DNA of 64,000 nucleotides, taken from Bursaphelenchus xylophilus (lineage: Eukaryota; Nematoda; Chromadorea; Rhabditida; Aphelenchoididae). This document shows, in pieces, positions 10,261 through 22,779 of this stretch. The translations under genes were made by a program, and so were the position numbers. Location of the stretch: the NCBI GenBank assembly GCA_904066235.2, contig CAJFCV020000006.1, positions 11,160,001-11,224,000 of the forward strand, read 5' to 3'. Numbering within the stretch: position 1 is the first letter of the stretch; each line of letters begins with the position of its first letter. The notes beneath the pieces were generated by a model. That model searched no databases, was not told the DNA's origin, and saw only the letters and a program-made list of their open reading frames with translations.

Positions 10261-11090
10261 GTAGACATGAGACAGCCCGTGTGGGCCGGGCCGGACTTCA
10301 GCAGTTTTTCAAAGGGCCAGGCCCATCTTTTCTGGGGCTGAAGCCGATTGGGGCTGGATCTACATTTTTTGGGACCGCCTTAACCTTGAGATAGGAAATT
10401 TTAGGCCCGGTACTTTCAGAAAAAAAATTTTTCGTTTTGAAAAAAAAATTTGGGATGCCAATTTTGGGTTTCTGGCATTATGCAACAAGATGCATTTTTG
10501 GCTCTATAATGATCGGAAAACTTTTTTGTTGTTCGAAATGTTTCTGGAAGCGATAAAACTCCCTTAAAACGGGCCAAAAACACAATGCCAATATATTGCC
10601 AAAACGGCAGGAAGATTGAAATTCCAAATTATTGAAAAATTTTTTTTTTTCTGAAGAAGGCCTGGCAGGGCCTGAGAACCCCCAGATTTGTAATCTGGCA
10701 GTATTTTCATTGTAAAATACGATCTCGCATAATTCAAAGAATTTTTTGTCACAATCCGGTCATTCCTCCTGATTTGTTTTTTGTTTTTGATCGTCCTCTG
10801 AGTTCCTCTTCGATCCGAGAGTCCGATGTGACTGATATTTTCGCTTCTCGGAAGGGAGGATTGATAGTGGGGAACGGACGGAAAACTTTTTTGATTTAGT
10901 GGACTTTACGAAATGAACTTTTTGCATAGAGCATAATAACAGACGGGAAGTCGTAAAAACGCCGTAGGCGTCGAGGAAAGAGTTGTAAAATACGAGAATT
11001 CGAATTATTCTTGAGCTGGCAAAGATTCGGTGTATTTTTTCTTTGAATTTTGCCAGATTTCTAGCCTGCACATTGCAAAAACGATCAAGA
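10261..11090. other. Unassigned; possible hAT-like fragment
   Basis: GGGCCGGGCCGG near 10285 followed by 'agggccaggccc' recalls the GC-rich end of the hAT-like element at 34636, but no terminus is present. The remainder is AT-rich, with two TTGTAAAATACG words (about 10709 and 10986). Confidence 0.35.
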
Positions 11091-11400
11091 TTTTTTAGGT
11101 TGGAAATAAGAAAAAAGATATCACTTTTTCCCAAATTTTGTCAAGAAAACTTTCATGCCTATTCCTACCGTTGAGAGTTATGTTTCCACAAAAAATCAGT
11201 TTTTTCCATGCAATATCCACAAAGATATGGCCAAAAATTGAGTTTCCTTCTGAACGCTCTCCGCGTTTCTTGTGCTCTCTCGGCCGCAAGGATCGTTGAA
11301 TATCCCGGCTTGTTCTGCAAAGCGCGAGCTAAAACTTTCAAGAATTGATATGTGGCCTATGCCTGACGTGTGTGCAAAGTTTAAAGAAAATCTGAGCGTT
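11091..11400 (-). mobile_element. Element D, truncated by repeat E
   Basis: D motifs in reverse orientation up to 'aaagaaaatctgagcg' at about 11395, where repeat E begins. The inverted end is missing. Confidence 0.7.
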
Positions 11401-11693
11401 TTGCTGGATTAAATTCCATCAAAAGGAGTAGATCAAAGTGAAAAAATTTGGGGCTAATTGGGCAGGCGAGGGCGAAAATTGCGCGATTTTTGGTTTGTAA
11501 AATACGACATAAATAGGCATGACATTTTTTATAGAAAATGGCCAAGAATTTGTGAAAAAAATTGTAAAAATTTGCATAAATTATTCTCTGATTTTCGGTC
11601 TACCTGGGGATGTGAGCGGAAAATTACGGGATCTTCGGTTTGTAAAATACGACAAGGACTTTTTTGCCCCTTGTAGAGGGATTGATCAAGAGG
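11401..11693 (+). repeat. Repeat E, copy 1
   Basis: About 290 bp repeated at 12867-13159. It begins 'tgctggattaaattccatc' and contains two 'cggtttgtaaaatacgac'-type words about 145 bp apart. Confidence 0.85.
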
Positions 11694-12174
11694 TACTTCA
11701 ATGGTTATGGCAAAATTAATGAACGCCCACAAGCGTCTCAATAACAAATATATCTTTTAGTTCTTTGCAAGTCGTTGTACTGATATATAACATTATGTTT
11801 TTGTTGTCCCTAGGGCATTGACTAATGCTGACACAAAACATTTTATAAAAAAATGGCCATATTTTTTGGCCGAGAAGTGACCCTTCCTTCCTAATCAAAT
11901 TGAAAGTGTAGAAAATGTCACGCCGTCGAAATCAAATTTATGCTACACAACATGGTTTAAATTTTCCTTTTTCTGATGTGTTGTTGTCAGCTGTTTTTTT
12001 TCGAATCATGAACGTCGAAGATATGTATGTATATAGTACACATAGTCATTTTTTTGCACAGGGGATTTGCTGTACGTAGGTTTGTTTTGGCCTAAAATTA
12101 GTCCCAAATTCCCTTCAAATTGTTTGCTATAAAAATTTTTTGCTATATGGGTGCGTAAAGTGTAGCTCCCGTTA
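11694..12174. other. Unassigned AT-rich sequence
   Basis: No exon, repeat end or RNA gene recognised. Confidence 0.4.
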
Positions 12175-12502
12175 GGCAGAAACAACCGAGATTTTAAGAT
12201 CCAAAGTCGGCGAAAATTTGATACTTTTTGCTGAATTTTGGCACTAAAAAATTTCATACCTATTTGTACCATAAAGGGTAACGCTTCCATAAAAAAATCA
12301 ATTTCTTCCGCAAGAAACTAGCGATGATATGGCTAAAACGCGTTTTTCACTCAGCCCGCTCTCCGCGTTTAGCCTACTCTCTCGGCGCCAAAGATCGTTC
12401 AATATATCGGCGGCGCTTGCAAAGCGCGAGCTAAGACTTTCACGAATTGACCGACGTGGGGGCAAAATGTAAAGAAAATCTGAGCGTCGCACTTGGGGTA
12501 CT
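12175..12502 (-). mobile_element. Element D, partial
   Basis: Runs from 'agaaacaaccgagatttt' to 'ctgagcgtcgcacttggggta', retaining part of the inverted end. Confidence 0.75.
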
Positions 12503-12866
12503 GCAATTGCAAGATTTCAAAAAATCTCTGGTCGGTAACAAGCATAAGATCCAAAAATTTTTGTGGGTAAAATTTGGGCAGATTTTTATGTTCCGGTCTT
12601 AATTTGTCTCAAATACACGCATGAAAGATCTAAAAAATCAACCGATAATGGACGAAAGATAGTCTTTTAGAGATACCAAAGGTCCGCAGGCCTCCCCCAA
12701 CTCGACGTGTCCCCCTTCGTCAGGCTGAACCCGTCTTTAAGCGCAGGTGAGACGAGTTGACGGCTCGTAAATCAGTTCCGAACCCATAAATTATAATTAT
12801 GCAGCGGCGGAAAGAGCGCCGCGGGATGGTGGGTGGCTTTTTGGAACGATTGCGGGAATTTCCTTC
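12503..12866. other. GC-richer island, no gene seen
   Basis: Short island near 12690-12850 with 'ccccaactcgacgtgtccccc'. No exon support. Confidence 0.35.
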
Positions 12867-13159
12867 TGCTGGATTAAATTCCATCAAAAGGAGTAGATCA
12901 AAGTGAAAATTTTGGGGCTAATTGGGGAGGTGAGGGAGGAAAATGCGCGATTTTTGGTTTGTAAAATACGACAGAAAACGGCATGATAGTTTTTTTACAA
13001 AATGGCCAAGTATTTGTTGACAAATTTTTGTAAAAATTTGCATAAATTAGTTCTCTGATTTTCGGTCTACCTGGGGATGTGAGCGGGAAATTACGGGATC
13101 TTCGGTTTGTAAAATACGACCAGGTCTTTTTTGCCTCTTGTAGAGGAGCTGATCAAGAG
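12867..13159 (+). repeat. Repeat E, copy 2
   Basis: Second copy of 11401-11693 in direct orientation, with few differences, so the duplication looks fairly recent. Confidence 0.85.
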
Positions 13160-13315
13160 TTTGGGGCCAAATATTTGTCAAAATTTACATAAATTAAATC
13201 CCAGATTTTCTCAGATAGTCAACTTCGTCTATAGCAAATCTCACTAGCCCAGAAAATTTACCTGTTATAAAAATATGCTTTTTGAAGATTTTCGGAGCAA
13301 TAATAAACCAAGTTT

Positions 13316-13466
13316 ATCAATCTGTCGGGAAAATAATGAGTGCAATGTCGCTGTGCCAATTGCGTTGCTGAATCGAAATGCGATTTAATATTGCCGCGAC
13401 ACAATTTATTTTTCGGCAACGATGCGATTTTTGATGCGACAGAGCGCTCATTATTTTCCCGACAAA
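13316..13466 (-). mobile_element. Element A (type 1)
   Basis: ATCAATCTGTCGGGAAAATA to CATTATTTTCCCGACA; last bases of the right end lost. Confidence 0.85.
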
Positions 13467-14300
13467 GATGAAAAAAATAATAGTAAAGGCAAAGAAAATT
13501 TGTTTGCTTTAGAAAGGTGCTGTTTTACGGAGGTATATTATGACCTAAAATTGACTCTAGCGCCCTCTGACATTTTTTTGACAAACAGGCTTTTGTGGTA
13601 GGCGAGTTTATTTGGTTTTTTTTTATTTATGCGATCAAAAAAAAAGTAGAATACTGCCGTGGACCGTGAGGAACAGGACGTACTAGTCGCAGGGAAAATT
13701 TTTGAGGAAATCGACCGGTCGATTTTCCAGATTTTTTTAAATGTTATGCCCAAATTTTATTTTCATTTTCTAATTTCTACTCAATCAAAATTTTTTGCCG
13801 CAGAAATCTCAAATTTACTGTATCTACCCTCTATACATCCAGTTCAAGAAGCTGACACCTCTAATCAAAGCATTCGCCCTTCCAGCCCGTCGGCCTTGCC
13901 GCCCCACCTTAACATGACCTTTGTTTACCGCAATTTTGGGCTTTAATGTCGGTGCCGTTTTGAGCAATTTTTATCAAAATCTGATCGGAGCGCTGTTTTT
14001 GTGCTCGCTTCGTTGGCTGCGTCTTTGTGGGGCGGAGGCCGGGACGGGGAAAGGAAGAAAGAAATTTGGGTAAATTAGCGATCGGAATTTTTATGGGAGA
14101 GAAACGATTGTAGGGCCAAGTTTTTGAGGGCTGTTTTGGTTTTTTTGGGGTTCTGTTTGTGATGGAGGATTTGCCTATTGATGTTGCTGACATTTTGAGG
14201 AAACTTGGTGCAAATTAGGATTAGAATTTTCTATGGTAAATTAGAAGTTATTAGGTTGCGTTTTGTTATAACTACAATGACTTCTTTGTGCCGAAATCTC
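13467..14300. other. Unassigned
   Basis: AT-rich with a slightly GC-richer stretch at 13980-14160. No supported exon. Confidence 0.4.
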
Positions 14301-14628
14301 GGGGCTAAGGGAGTACAGCCCCCCCCCAGTCCAGTTTAGCCCCCCCATGACCCAGTACAAACCCCCTCGTTCATTGTAAACCCCAAAATTTATTTCAAAT
14401 GATTAATCCAAGTTGTATGGTCCAGCACAAGCCCCCTACGTTTTAGATGAAACCCCCTTCGTTTTAGATAAAGCCCCCTACGTTTTAGATCAAACCCCCA
14501 ACGTAGTAGATCAAACCCCCACTTACATTTTTTGTATTATTCTAATTTGTTCATTATGCGGGGTGTGAAACGGGCAAAACAGTGGGGGTTTGAACAACCT
14601 TTCGTGGGGGCTCAACTACCAAAGCCCC
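14301..14628. repeat. GGGGCTT/CCCCC repeat element M
   Basis: Bounded by GGGGCTaAGGG at the left and the inverted CCaAAGCCCC at the right. The interior has four ~24 bp tandem units of the form 'cccccTACGTTTTAGATnAAA' (14435-14520). It may be a foldback repeat; no target duplication is clear. Confidence 0.5.
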
Positions 14629-14645
14629 GAAATCTCTGAAAAAAT

Positions 14646-14885
14646 AAGTACTCCAAGTGCGACGCTTAATTTTGTCTAAATTTCGCTTGCATTTTTGGCA
14701 TAGGCCACGTAACAATCCTCAAAAATTTTAGCTCATGCCTTTCAGAAGCAGCCGAGATATTTAACGACCTTCGTGGCCGAGAGAGTACGTGAAACGCGGA
14801 GAGCGCCCATACCTTTGGCAATTTTGAACAAAAAAATGATTTTTTTTGAAACGTTACCCTCGATTTTGACAGTCCGATCTTGATC
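14646..14885 (+). mobile_element. Element D, left half
   Basis: Starts 'aagtactccaagtgcgacgct' and runs through 'gccgagagagtacgtgaaacg'. The right half is missing. Confidence 0.7.
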
Positions 14886-15139
14886 ATCTCTGCCCTACAA
14901 TAAACGCCAAAATTTGCCGCTTATCCTTGGCGTCGTATTTTACTTTTCTTTTCGGACCTCTATAGTCATTCTTAAAGTCACCGGGACGATTTCAGCAGCA
15001 TGCACTTCGAGAAAACAAAAGGCATCTTCCACTGTGCAATTTGTTGGTTTTTGCATCGTGCAATAGACTTTTTTTTGGGTGTATCTTGCACCCTGACTTT
15101 TTGCGGGCAGTGAAAACGCCAAAAAATTCTTGCAAAACA

Positions 15140-15577
15140 GTGAAAAAACAAGGAATCTCGGATCATTGATTTCTTGCGAAGTGCCACAGAATTGTAGAGT
15201 TTGAAAAATCATTTTCCTCTTCGAAAAAAATATTTTTCTCACAAGGAAAGTGCTTTTATGGGGGCTCCTACTTTTTGACGGGACATATTTCAAAAAATCA
15301 GAAAAAATGTGCTGATCAAGGATATATAAATCTTAGCTGCCCATTTTAGGTTTTTAGGGTTGAAAATGCCCAAAAACTGGCTTAATTTCCCTACAAAAGG
15401 CGCAGGCGTTCGAAGCGACTGATTTTTTGAGATATGCCACGTCAAAAAGTAGGAGCCTCCATAAAAGTACTTTGCTTGTCAAAAAAAATTTTTTTTGTGA
15501 AAGTTTTCATTTTTGTGCCTCGATAATTCGGTGACATTTCGTCAAAAACCAATGATCCGAGACTCCTTGGTTTTTCG
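15140..15577. repeat. Foldback repeat with ~160 bp arms
   Basis: 15140-15297 and 15417-15577 are inverted copies separated by about 120 bp. Matching landmarks are 'ctcggatcattg', 'cttttatgg.ggctcctac' and 'ttttttgacg..catat.tcaaaaaatcag'. No transposase or clear target duplication seen. Confidence 0.75.
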
Positions 15578-16746
15578 CTTTTAACGTGAAATTCCTTTCC
15601 GTTCACACCGCGGTGAGCGGTTGGGTTTCCTGCCGACGATCCCGTTGCTGGCAACAACCCCTCCGGAGGATGGCAGAAGCTCAACCCGTGGCACGACCTT
15701 CTTGAGGATTGGCACACTGGAGAACCGACGCACGGCAACCCGAAGTGTTTCCTGGCTCCTTTCGACACTTCGCCCATTTTGTATCGGTTGAAATCAAACA
15801 AAATGTCACAAGAGAATTTTTCGTGGGATTTTCCGACCGAAAAATATTTTTCTCGGAATTATTTTATTTCTTTTGTCAATTTTGGCACTTCGTTTGGACG
15901 AAACTCAAAAGTGGGCGGGAAACATTTTTCTTCTATTTCGGGTTGCCGTGCGACGTGGCATCCCCATCTTGGCCCCGAATCATGGCCCGTTTCTCTACTT
16001 TTGATAGATGATCAGCGGAAATAAATTGAATTGAACGTGAAATGCCAAATATCAGTTTGACGACTTTTCGGCCGCGCTCGCACAAAATCGTCTCTGGTCA
16101 CTTCACTATACAGAAGACTGTATTTATCATCATCCCCAAGGTCCTTCCCAGAATTTCCTCTTTTCCTCTCTGATCTTTTACTCTGTAAATTATACTCCCT
16201 TTGTTTTTTCTCCCTCTTCTCCAAATCCCGCAAGTCCCGTGAAGCCCGTGAGGCCGAGAGTGGACCGAAAAGAAAGTTTTTTTGGGGGGAACGGAGAAGA
16301 AATAAAACATCTCCGGTCTCCATTTTCAAGGCCGAGCTTGAGCGCAGTCCATTCGCTTTTGTTGATTCAGCGAGATCCCTCTCGCGGTGCGAACGACCCT
16401 CAAGCGATTTAGTTGCATTCAAGTGCGGGAAAAACATTACGTCATCGGGGACGCGCTGATCCACTCGCTTCACGGGGATTTGGACCGGAGATTTTCGTAT
16501 TTTGGAGATGGGTTTTTACGGGGTATGGGAGTTTTTGGGATTTTTTGGACATATGTAGTAATTTTTGGACATATGTAGCCTTGGTACGACGGATTAAAAG
16601 GGGCCAAAAAAATAATTTGTTATAGAAACACCTCGTTGTACATACCTCATTTTGGCCTTATGTTAAACCTCGAGGCCCGCAAAATAGTTGGTTATAGAAG
16701 AGTTTTGCTTTATGGGGGTCGTTGTACAAAGGTTAATTATGCCTAT
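15578..16746. other. Two GC-richer islands, no gene seen
   Basis: 15590-16010 contains CTCCGGAGGATGGC; 16060-16500 is pyrimidine-rich on + with 'cgaaatccc'-like words. Both strands have frames over 100 codons, but none has paired splice sites or a recognisable family. Confidence 0.35.
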
Positions 16747-16886
16747 ATCAGTCTGTCGGGAAAATAATGAGTGTTTTGTCGTATCGAAAATCGCATCGCC
16801 GCCGAGAAAATGAATCGTGTCGCGGTAAAATCAAATCGATCGATTGGTGTAGCCGCATTGTGCTCATTATTTTCCCGACCGACCGA
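16747..16886 (+). mobile_element. Element A (type 1)
   Basis: ATCAGTCTGTCGGGAAAATA to TATTTTCCCGACCGACCGA; right end slightly mutated. Confidence 0.85.
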
Positions 16887-17536
16887 AAACACAGTCTGTG
16901 ATGACTTAAATTTTTGATGAACTTGGGGGTGTTACTGTTTATGATTTGTTCTAGAAAAAAAATCGTTTTTGTCCTTGTCATATTTTACGCTTTTTAAATT
17001 TCGGTTTTCTTTATTTTTGAAAATTTTAATTGATGCTTTCCATTTGTCAAATTTTCTTTTCTATTTTCGAGATTTTGGCATATGTTGGGTTGTCATAATT
17101 TACATTTTTCATTACATTTTTGCAGGAGTTTGCTCTAAAAAACTTCGATTTCCTCTACAGTTTACAGGTCGGTTTACCCTAGTTTTTAAAAAAAAAATCC
17201 CCCTTGAAGAACCCTCTAACTTCCCACCCTTAATTTTTCTGAGTAACCGCAGGTATCCTCTTCACAATATACCCAATAAATTACGCTTTTATTCGTAAAA
17301 TAATTTGGGGCTTCCTTGATTTATAATATATTCTGCATTGAGGCGAGTCGATAATTTGGAGTTAGAGCTTTAGGAAATCACAGCTGGAACTGCAAGAGGA
17401 TAAACAATTGCTGTAACGGATCTCCAAGTATCACATAGTGCATTTCATAAAGTGCATGGACTTTGCAATATCCTTTTCATTACATTAAAATTTCTTAAGG
17501 TGCAGTTAGGCCCCGTTATCGTTTATTTTTTTGGTC
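16887..17536. other. Unassigned AT-rich sequence
   Basis: No exon or repeat end recognised. Confidence 0.4.
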
Positions 17537-20410
17537 TAACAGGGGAAGTACTCCAAGTGGGACGCTCAGATTTTCTTTAAAACAGAGTTTTTTACAGATT
17601 GAAGCTTCTCATAACAAGGGCCGGACATTTCGGAAAAACGACCAACTCAGAATCTTTTGATATAGTTGTTGCACTGTGATAGCTGAACATCAGCGTGAAT
17701 TTTTAGTTTCTGAAACTACCGTATACGGGGGTTACGGTAGGTACAATTTTCACAAAGATTGGGTTCGTGTGTAAAAACCCCAAGGAGTAAAGACACAAAA
17801 CTTCGCTGTTTTACGTTTTTGACCATGGGGAACATTTTCATAATTGACAACTTTACCGTTGGATGTTGCCTTCGACTACTTTGAAAAATACCAAAGTACC
17901 GTATTGAATGTAACTTTTCGGCATTCTACTTGTCTCAACTTTTGAAACCTCTCAAAAATACTTTGACATAGGTGTAACAACATATCAAAAACGCGCGAAA
18001 ATAAAAGGGGTGGTTTTGGAGTTACGGTACTTTGAAGGCAGCCGGTACCGTATTTCAAAAAATCATTTTTTTCAAAACCGGTGTGGAAGACCCGCAAACC
18101 TTGCCAAAATACGTTTTCGACCATGGCGAACATTTTTGTAATTGAAACTCTTTTGTAGGATGAGGCCTTCGACCGCTATGAGAAATGTCAAGATACCATG
18201 ATCAATATAACTTTGCGGCATTCTACTTGTCTCAACTTTTGAAACCTCTCAAATATACCTTGACATGTGTGCAACAACATATCAAAAATGCACGAAAATA
18301 GAAGGGGTGGTTTTGGAGTTACGGTACTTTGAAGGCACCCGGTACCGTATATCAAAATTTCATTTTTTCTAAAATTGACGTAGAAACCCCGCAAACCTCG
18401 TCGAAATACGTTTTCGGACCTCGCGAACATTTTTGTAATTGACACTTTTTTTGTAGGATGCGGACTTCGACCGCTATGAGAAATGTCAAGATACCATGAT
18501 CAATATAACTTTCCGGCATTCAACTTGTCTCAACTTTTGAAACCTTTCAAAAACACCTTGACATATGTGTAACAACATATCAAAAATTTAGGAAAATAAA
18601 AGGGGTGGTTTTGGAGTTATGGTACTTTGAATTTTGGACATACAGTACACCTCGATTTATTCTCGGCTCAACTTTACGTAGATTGTCTTAAAAACAAAAT
18701 GTAATGTTCTATGTATGTTGTACGACCCTCAAAAACTATTTTCACCAGGAAACTCAGAAAATTTTGGCCTAAGCATACTGTAACATATCGTGCGCAGATA
18801 ATTGGTTACTGTAACAGCAAGATCAGCGATTTGTTAAATGTTTTGTACCGATTACCACGGTGTAGAGTCGTGTGTGCCATACGACAGTAAAATCTTCCAA
18901 ATTCGGACATCAGCATCACAACAAAAGTTCGGTGTACTGTATGATCAAGATTAAAAGTACCATAACTCCAAAACCACCCCTTTTATTTTCCTAAAATTTT
19001 GATATGTTGTTACACATACGTCAAGGTGTTTTTGAAAGGTTTCAAAAGTTGAGACAAGTGGAATGCCGAAAAGTTATATTGATCATGGTATCTTGACATT
19101 TCCCACAGTAGTCGAAGACATCCTACGAAAAAAGTGTCAATTACAAAAATGTTCCACATGGTCGAAAACGTATATTGGCAATGTTTGCGGTTGTCCTACT
19201 CCAATTTTAGAAAAAATAAAATTTTGATATACGGTACCGGCTACATTCAAAGTACCACAACTCCAAAACCACCCCTTTTATTTTCGTCCATTTTTGATAT
19301 GTTGTTACATACATGTCAAAGTATTTTTGAAAGGTTTCAAAGGTTGAGACAAGTAGAATGCCGAAGGGTTATATTGAACATGGTACCTTGGTCATTTTCC
19401 AAGTAGTCGAAGACGACATCCTACAGAAAAAGTGTTAATCACAAAATGTTCTCCATGGTCGAAAACGTATTTTGGCGATATTTGCGGCTCTTCTACACCT
19501 ATTTTGAAAAAAAATGATATTTTGATATACCGTTCGGGCCACAATCAAGATACCATAACTCCAAAACCACCCCTTTTATTTTCGCGCTTTTTTGATATGT
19601 TGTTACACATATGTCAAGGTGTTTTTGAAAGGTTTCAAAAGTTGAGACAAGTTCTCTGCAAAAAAGTTACATTCAATATGGTACCTTGGTATTTTTCGAA
19701 CTAGTCGAAGGCTACATCCTACGGCGAAAGTGTCAATTATGAAAATGTTCCCCATGGTCGAAAACGTAAAATAGCAGGATTTTGTGCTTTTACTCCTTTG
19801 GGTTTTTTCACACGGACCCAATCTTTCTGAAAATTGTACCTACCGTAACCCCCGTATACGGTAATTTTCAAAACTAAAAATTCGCGCTGACGTTCAGCTA
19901 TCATAGTACAACAGCTATGCAAAATATCAAAAGATTCTGAGTTGGTTGTTTTTTCGAAATGTCCGGGCCATCCTTCGAGTTGTAAAAAACTCCCTTTTAA
20001 ATTTTGCACACACGTCGGGAATGGACTAGATATCAATTCCTGAAAGTTTTAGCTCGCGCTTTCGGGCGCCGCCGAGATATCAAACGATTTTTGCCGCCGA
20101 GAGAGCACGCCAAAATGTGGAGAGCGGTCAGAGAAAAAACGCTTTTTAGCCATAACTTTGGCAGTTCCGTGCGGAAAAGTTTGATTTTTTGTCAAAACAT
20201 TATCCTTTACGGTAGAAATAGGCATGAAACTTTTCGTGCCGAAATTCGGCAAAAAGTCCTAAATTTTGGCCGACTTTCGATCTAAAAATCTCGGTTTTTT
20301 CTGCAAAGCGCGAGCTAGGATTCTCGCATATGTCTTAGAAAAAATTATTCTAAATTTGTGCCAAGTTTCATCAAAATCCGAGCGTCGCACTTGGAGTACT
20401 TCCCCTGTAA
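17537..20410 (+). mobile_element. Element D split by a foldback element
   Basis: A complete D copy is flanked by TAA (17537-17539 and 20408-20410). Its left end (17540-17580) and its remainder (19997-20407) are separated by a 2.4 kb insertion. Removing the insertion and one TTAA restores the sequence seen in the intact D copy at 27290-27310. Confidence 0.85.
17581..19996. mobile_element. 2.4 kb TTAA-flanked foldback element
   Basis: The element is flanked by TTAA (17577-17580 and 19997-20000). Its ends pair as inverted repeats around GAGTTTTTTACA, and the pairing continues inward for about 1 kb (arms about 17581-18636 and 18958-19996) around a ~320 bp centre. Each arm holds about three ~295 bp tandem units carrying 'ggggtggttttggagttacggtac' on one strand. 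Palindromic TTAA-targeting elements are known in Caenorhabditis. No transposase is present, so it is non-autonomous. Confidence 0.8.
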
Positions 20411-20842
20411 AATCAATTCAATTTGGCCTTCAAATCGACCATAAAGTTGATAGATTACATCAGGGTCGTATTAATCAAAAAGTAAATTTCTTAATTTTCA
20501 AATTTTTTTTAACGCCTTTTCCGCCGATTTCCCATTTTTTGCTGCATTTACCTTTACTGTTTTGCTTGTTTTTCACCACCGATTCCAAAAACATCTCCAT
20601 CCGGCGTAATCCCGCTCCGGTTACACGTGAATGGCGTAATAATCGCAATGGACATTCCGCTCTGACAGCTCGCTTTCACTCGAACAGCGAGAATTGTGCA
20701 ATCGTATAGAAAGTGATCCGCGTTTACGAAATCGGGCAGCGATTTGCTTGTTGTTTTTGGGGGGACAGTCGAGCTTGCGGCGCAAAAATCTTGGTTGTTT
20801 CTGCAACGTGCTGACTAAAAAAAGTGTGTGAGTTATAAAGAT
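20411..20842. other. GC-richer island, no gene seen
   Basis: 20570-20740 contains 'ggcgtaatcccgctccgg'. No exon support. Confidence 0.35.
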
Positions 20843-20908
20843 ATCAGTCTGTCGGGAAAATAACGAGTACTCTGTCGCATAGAAAATCGCGTTGCCGCCG
20901 AGAAAATC
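20843..20908 (+). mobile_element. Element A, left half only
   Basis: ATCAGTCTGTCGGGAAAATA through 'gccgccgagaaaatc', then unrelated GC-rich sequence. Confidence 0.7.
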
Positions 20909-21996
20909 GGCGGGCCCACACCTGCGGGCAACCACTTTGCGGGCAGCTTGAAAAACCCCGGAGATTCTGCGGACATGTTATGAAAGCAGCTGTATATGCT
21001 GCTGCCTCTAAACAGGCACTAAAAAATTGTTAAAAAGTACCATAAAACTTCCCTCAAGGAAATTTTTTAGAAAAATTTTGATTTATGTCTCGTTGAAGTC
21101 GTCGCTGCCGTGAACTCCACTGGACGCCTTTCTAAAATACTTGGCATAGCCTACACATTATATTGTTACACTTTGTAAGCAATCTGAGTAGTTACAATCA
21201 GCTTTCGGGCTTTGTTTCAGTTTTCTTACCGTATTCCTTGGTGCCTCCCTAAACAGGCAATGTCATAAGAAATATTTCACAAAATTGGTGTCCTCAGAAT
21301 CATATTTTCCCGTAGTATCCTTATTCATTATCTACAACAATAAAATCGACCAACTCAGTGGGCAAAATAAGTTTTTGCGAGGTTGATTCAAATTGTCTGC
21401 GCACTTGAAATCTTAAATTGCAATTTAAAAATTTACACTTATCTCAAATGTGATTTTTTGTTGCTCAAACATGTTCTTTATGACAATAGAATATTATGCA
21501 AAAAGAATCAAGTTCGGGCCTTGCTTAGTTTTTGAGATCCAGACTGATCCAAATTAAATGCGCGGAGTACAGGAGTGTCCACATATATCCACATTGACGT
21601 TCACTATCAAAAAATTCACCTATCTTTTCCATCTCTCCTTACTGTAATTCACCCATGTTCAATCACTCAATCACTTCCATTTTTCACTCTCTCTTCACTC
21701 ACCCCTCTCGCACTGTTCCTTTTGCGCAATAAAACCGTCTGCGCGTTACACAAACGATTGCGCAACGCGGCGGCCGTGCAAGGGCAACCGCAGCCCACTT
21801 GCCGAATACCGGATTTGGGCGGAGAGGGGGGATTGAATCCGGCTTCCGTCCGAACGAAAATCAATCAAACGAAAGGGAGGGGGGAAATTGTCAAAAAAAA
21901 ATCCCTCGGCTTTGAACAGGGAAAAAAGGGGGGTTTCCGTGGCTCAACTCGAACACAACGAGAGATTTTTTGGCGTTGCGTAGGGACTGATGATTT
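20909..21996. other. Unassigned; GC-richer island at 21650-21980
   Basis: 'CTnAAACAGGCA' occurs at about 21007 and 21250. The island holds 'GCGGCGGCCGTGC'. The 146-codon + frame here lacks splice and family support. Confidence 0.35.
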
Positions 21997-22149
21997 TAGT
22001 CTGTCGGGAAAATAAAGAGGACAATGTCACTGCGCAGATCGGGTCGCTGAAGTGAAAAGCGATTTTATTTTGACGCGACACAATTTTTTTCAGCGGCGTT
22101 GCGATTTTCAATCCGATATTGTGCTCATTATTTCCCCATCAGACTGATG
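21997..22149 (-). mobile_element. Element A (type 1)
   Basis: AGTCTGTCGGGAAAATAAAG to CATCAGACTGATG with a full type 1 interior. Confidence 0.85.
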
Positions 22150-22336
22150 TTCCGATTGTTGCCGAGCCCAGATCGTATTTACCGTAAAACCCCAGAGAAA
22201 CCTCGTGTTTTACAACTACAGCCCAACTTCTGTACGACCAAGTGCTTCTTATTTTTTTCACAAACAATTTTGGCCAGAATGAAGCTCCTTACAACGAAAC
22301 CTCTTCAAAACGAAAAAAATTTTTTTGGTCTTTTGA

Positions 22337-22488
22337 ATCAGTCTGTCGGAAAAATAACGGCGGATCCTCGCGCCTTGGAATTGCCCATCTTTGCGACGTC
22401 TGCCGAAGCTGCAGATTTGGTGCGCGATAGCGGTGAGGCGGGACCTTTTGATGCGACGATCCGCCGTTATTTTCCCGACAGACCGATA
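22337..22488 (+). mobile_element. Element A (type 3)
   Basis: Shares the TCAGTCTGTCGG...AAAATAA ends but has GGCGGATC/GATCCGCC sub-terminal inverted sequence. The interior is related to type 2 ('cgcgccttggaatt', 'gcagatttggtgcgcga'). Confidence 0.85.
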
Positions 22489-22718
22489 CAAAAGACCAAT
22501 TTTTTTGCTTTGGAGAGGTTTTGTTGTACTGAGCTTCATTTTTGCCAAAATTGTTTGTGGCGATGTCTAAAATTGTTTTTTTGTAGAAACGTTTTACAGT
22601 GAGGCTTCGTTGTAAAGGGGTTTCGCTGCACCTTTTTCATTCTTTGAATAAGCGTAACCTTATCATTTTAATAAAAATTTTTTTTGTGGGTTACTGCAAG
22701 ACGCGCGCTAAATGACAG

Positions 22719-22776
22719 GTCTGTCGGGAAAATAATGAGCACTCTGTCGCATCAAAAATTGCACTACCGCCGAGAA
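22719..22776 (+). mobile_element. Element A, left half only
   Basis: GGTCTGTCGGGAAAATAATG through 'ccgccgagaattg', ended by the element C that begins at 22780. Confidence 0.7.
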
Positions 22777-22779
22777 TTG

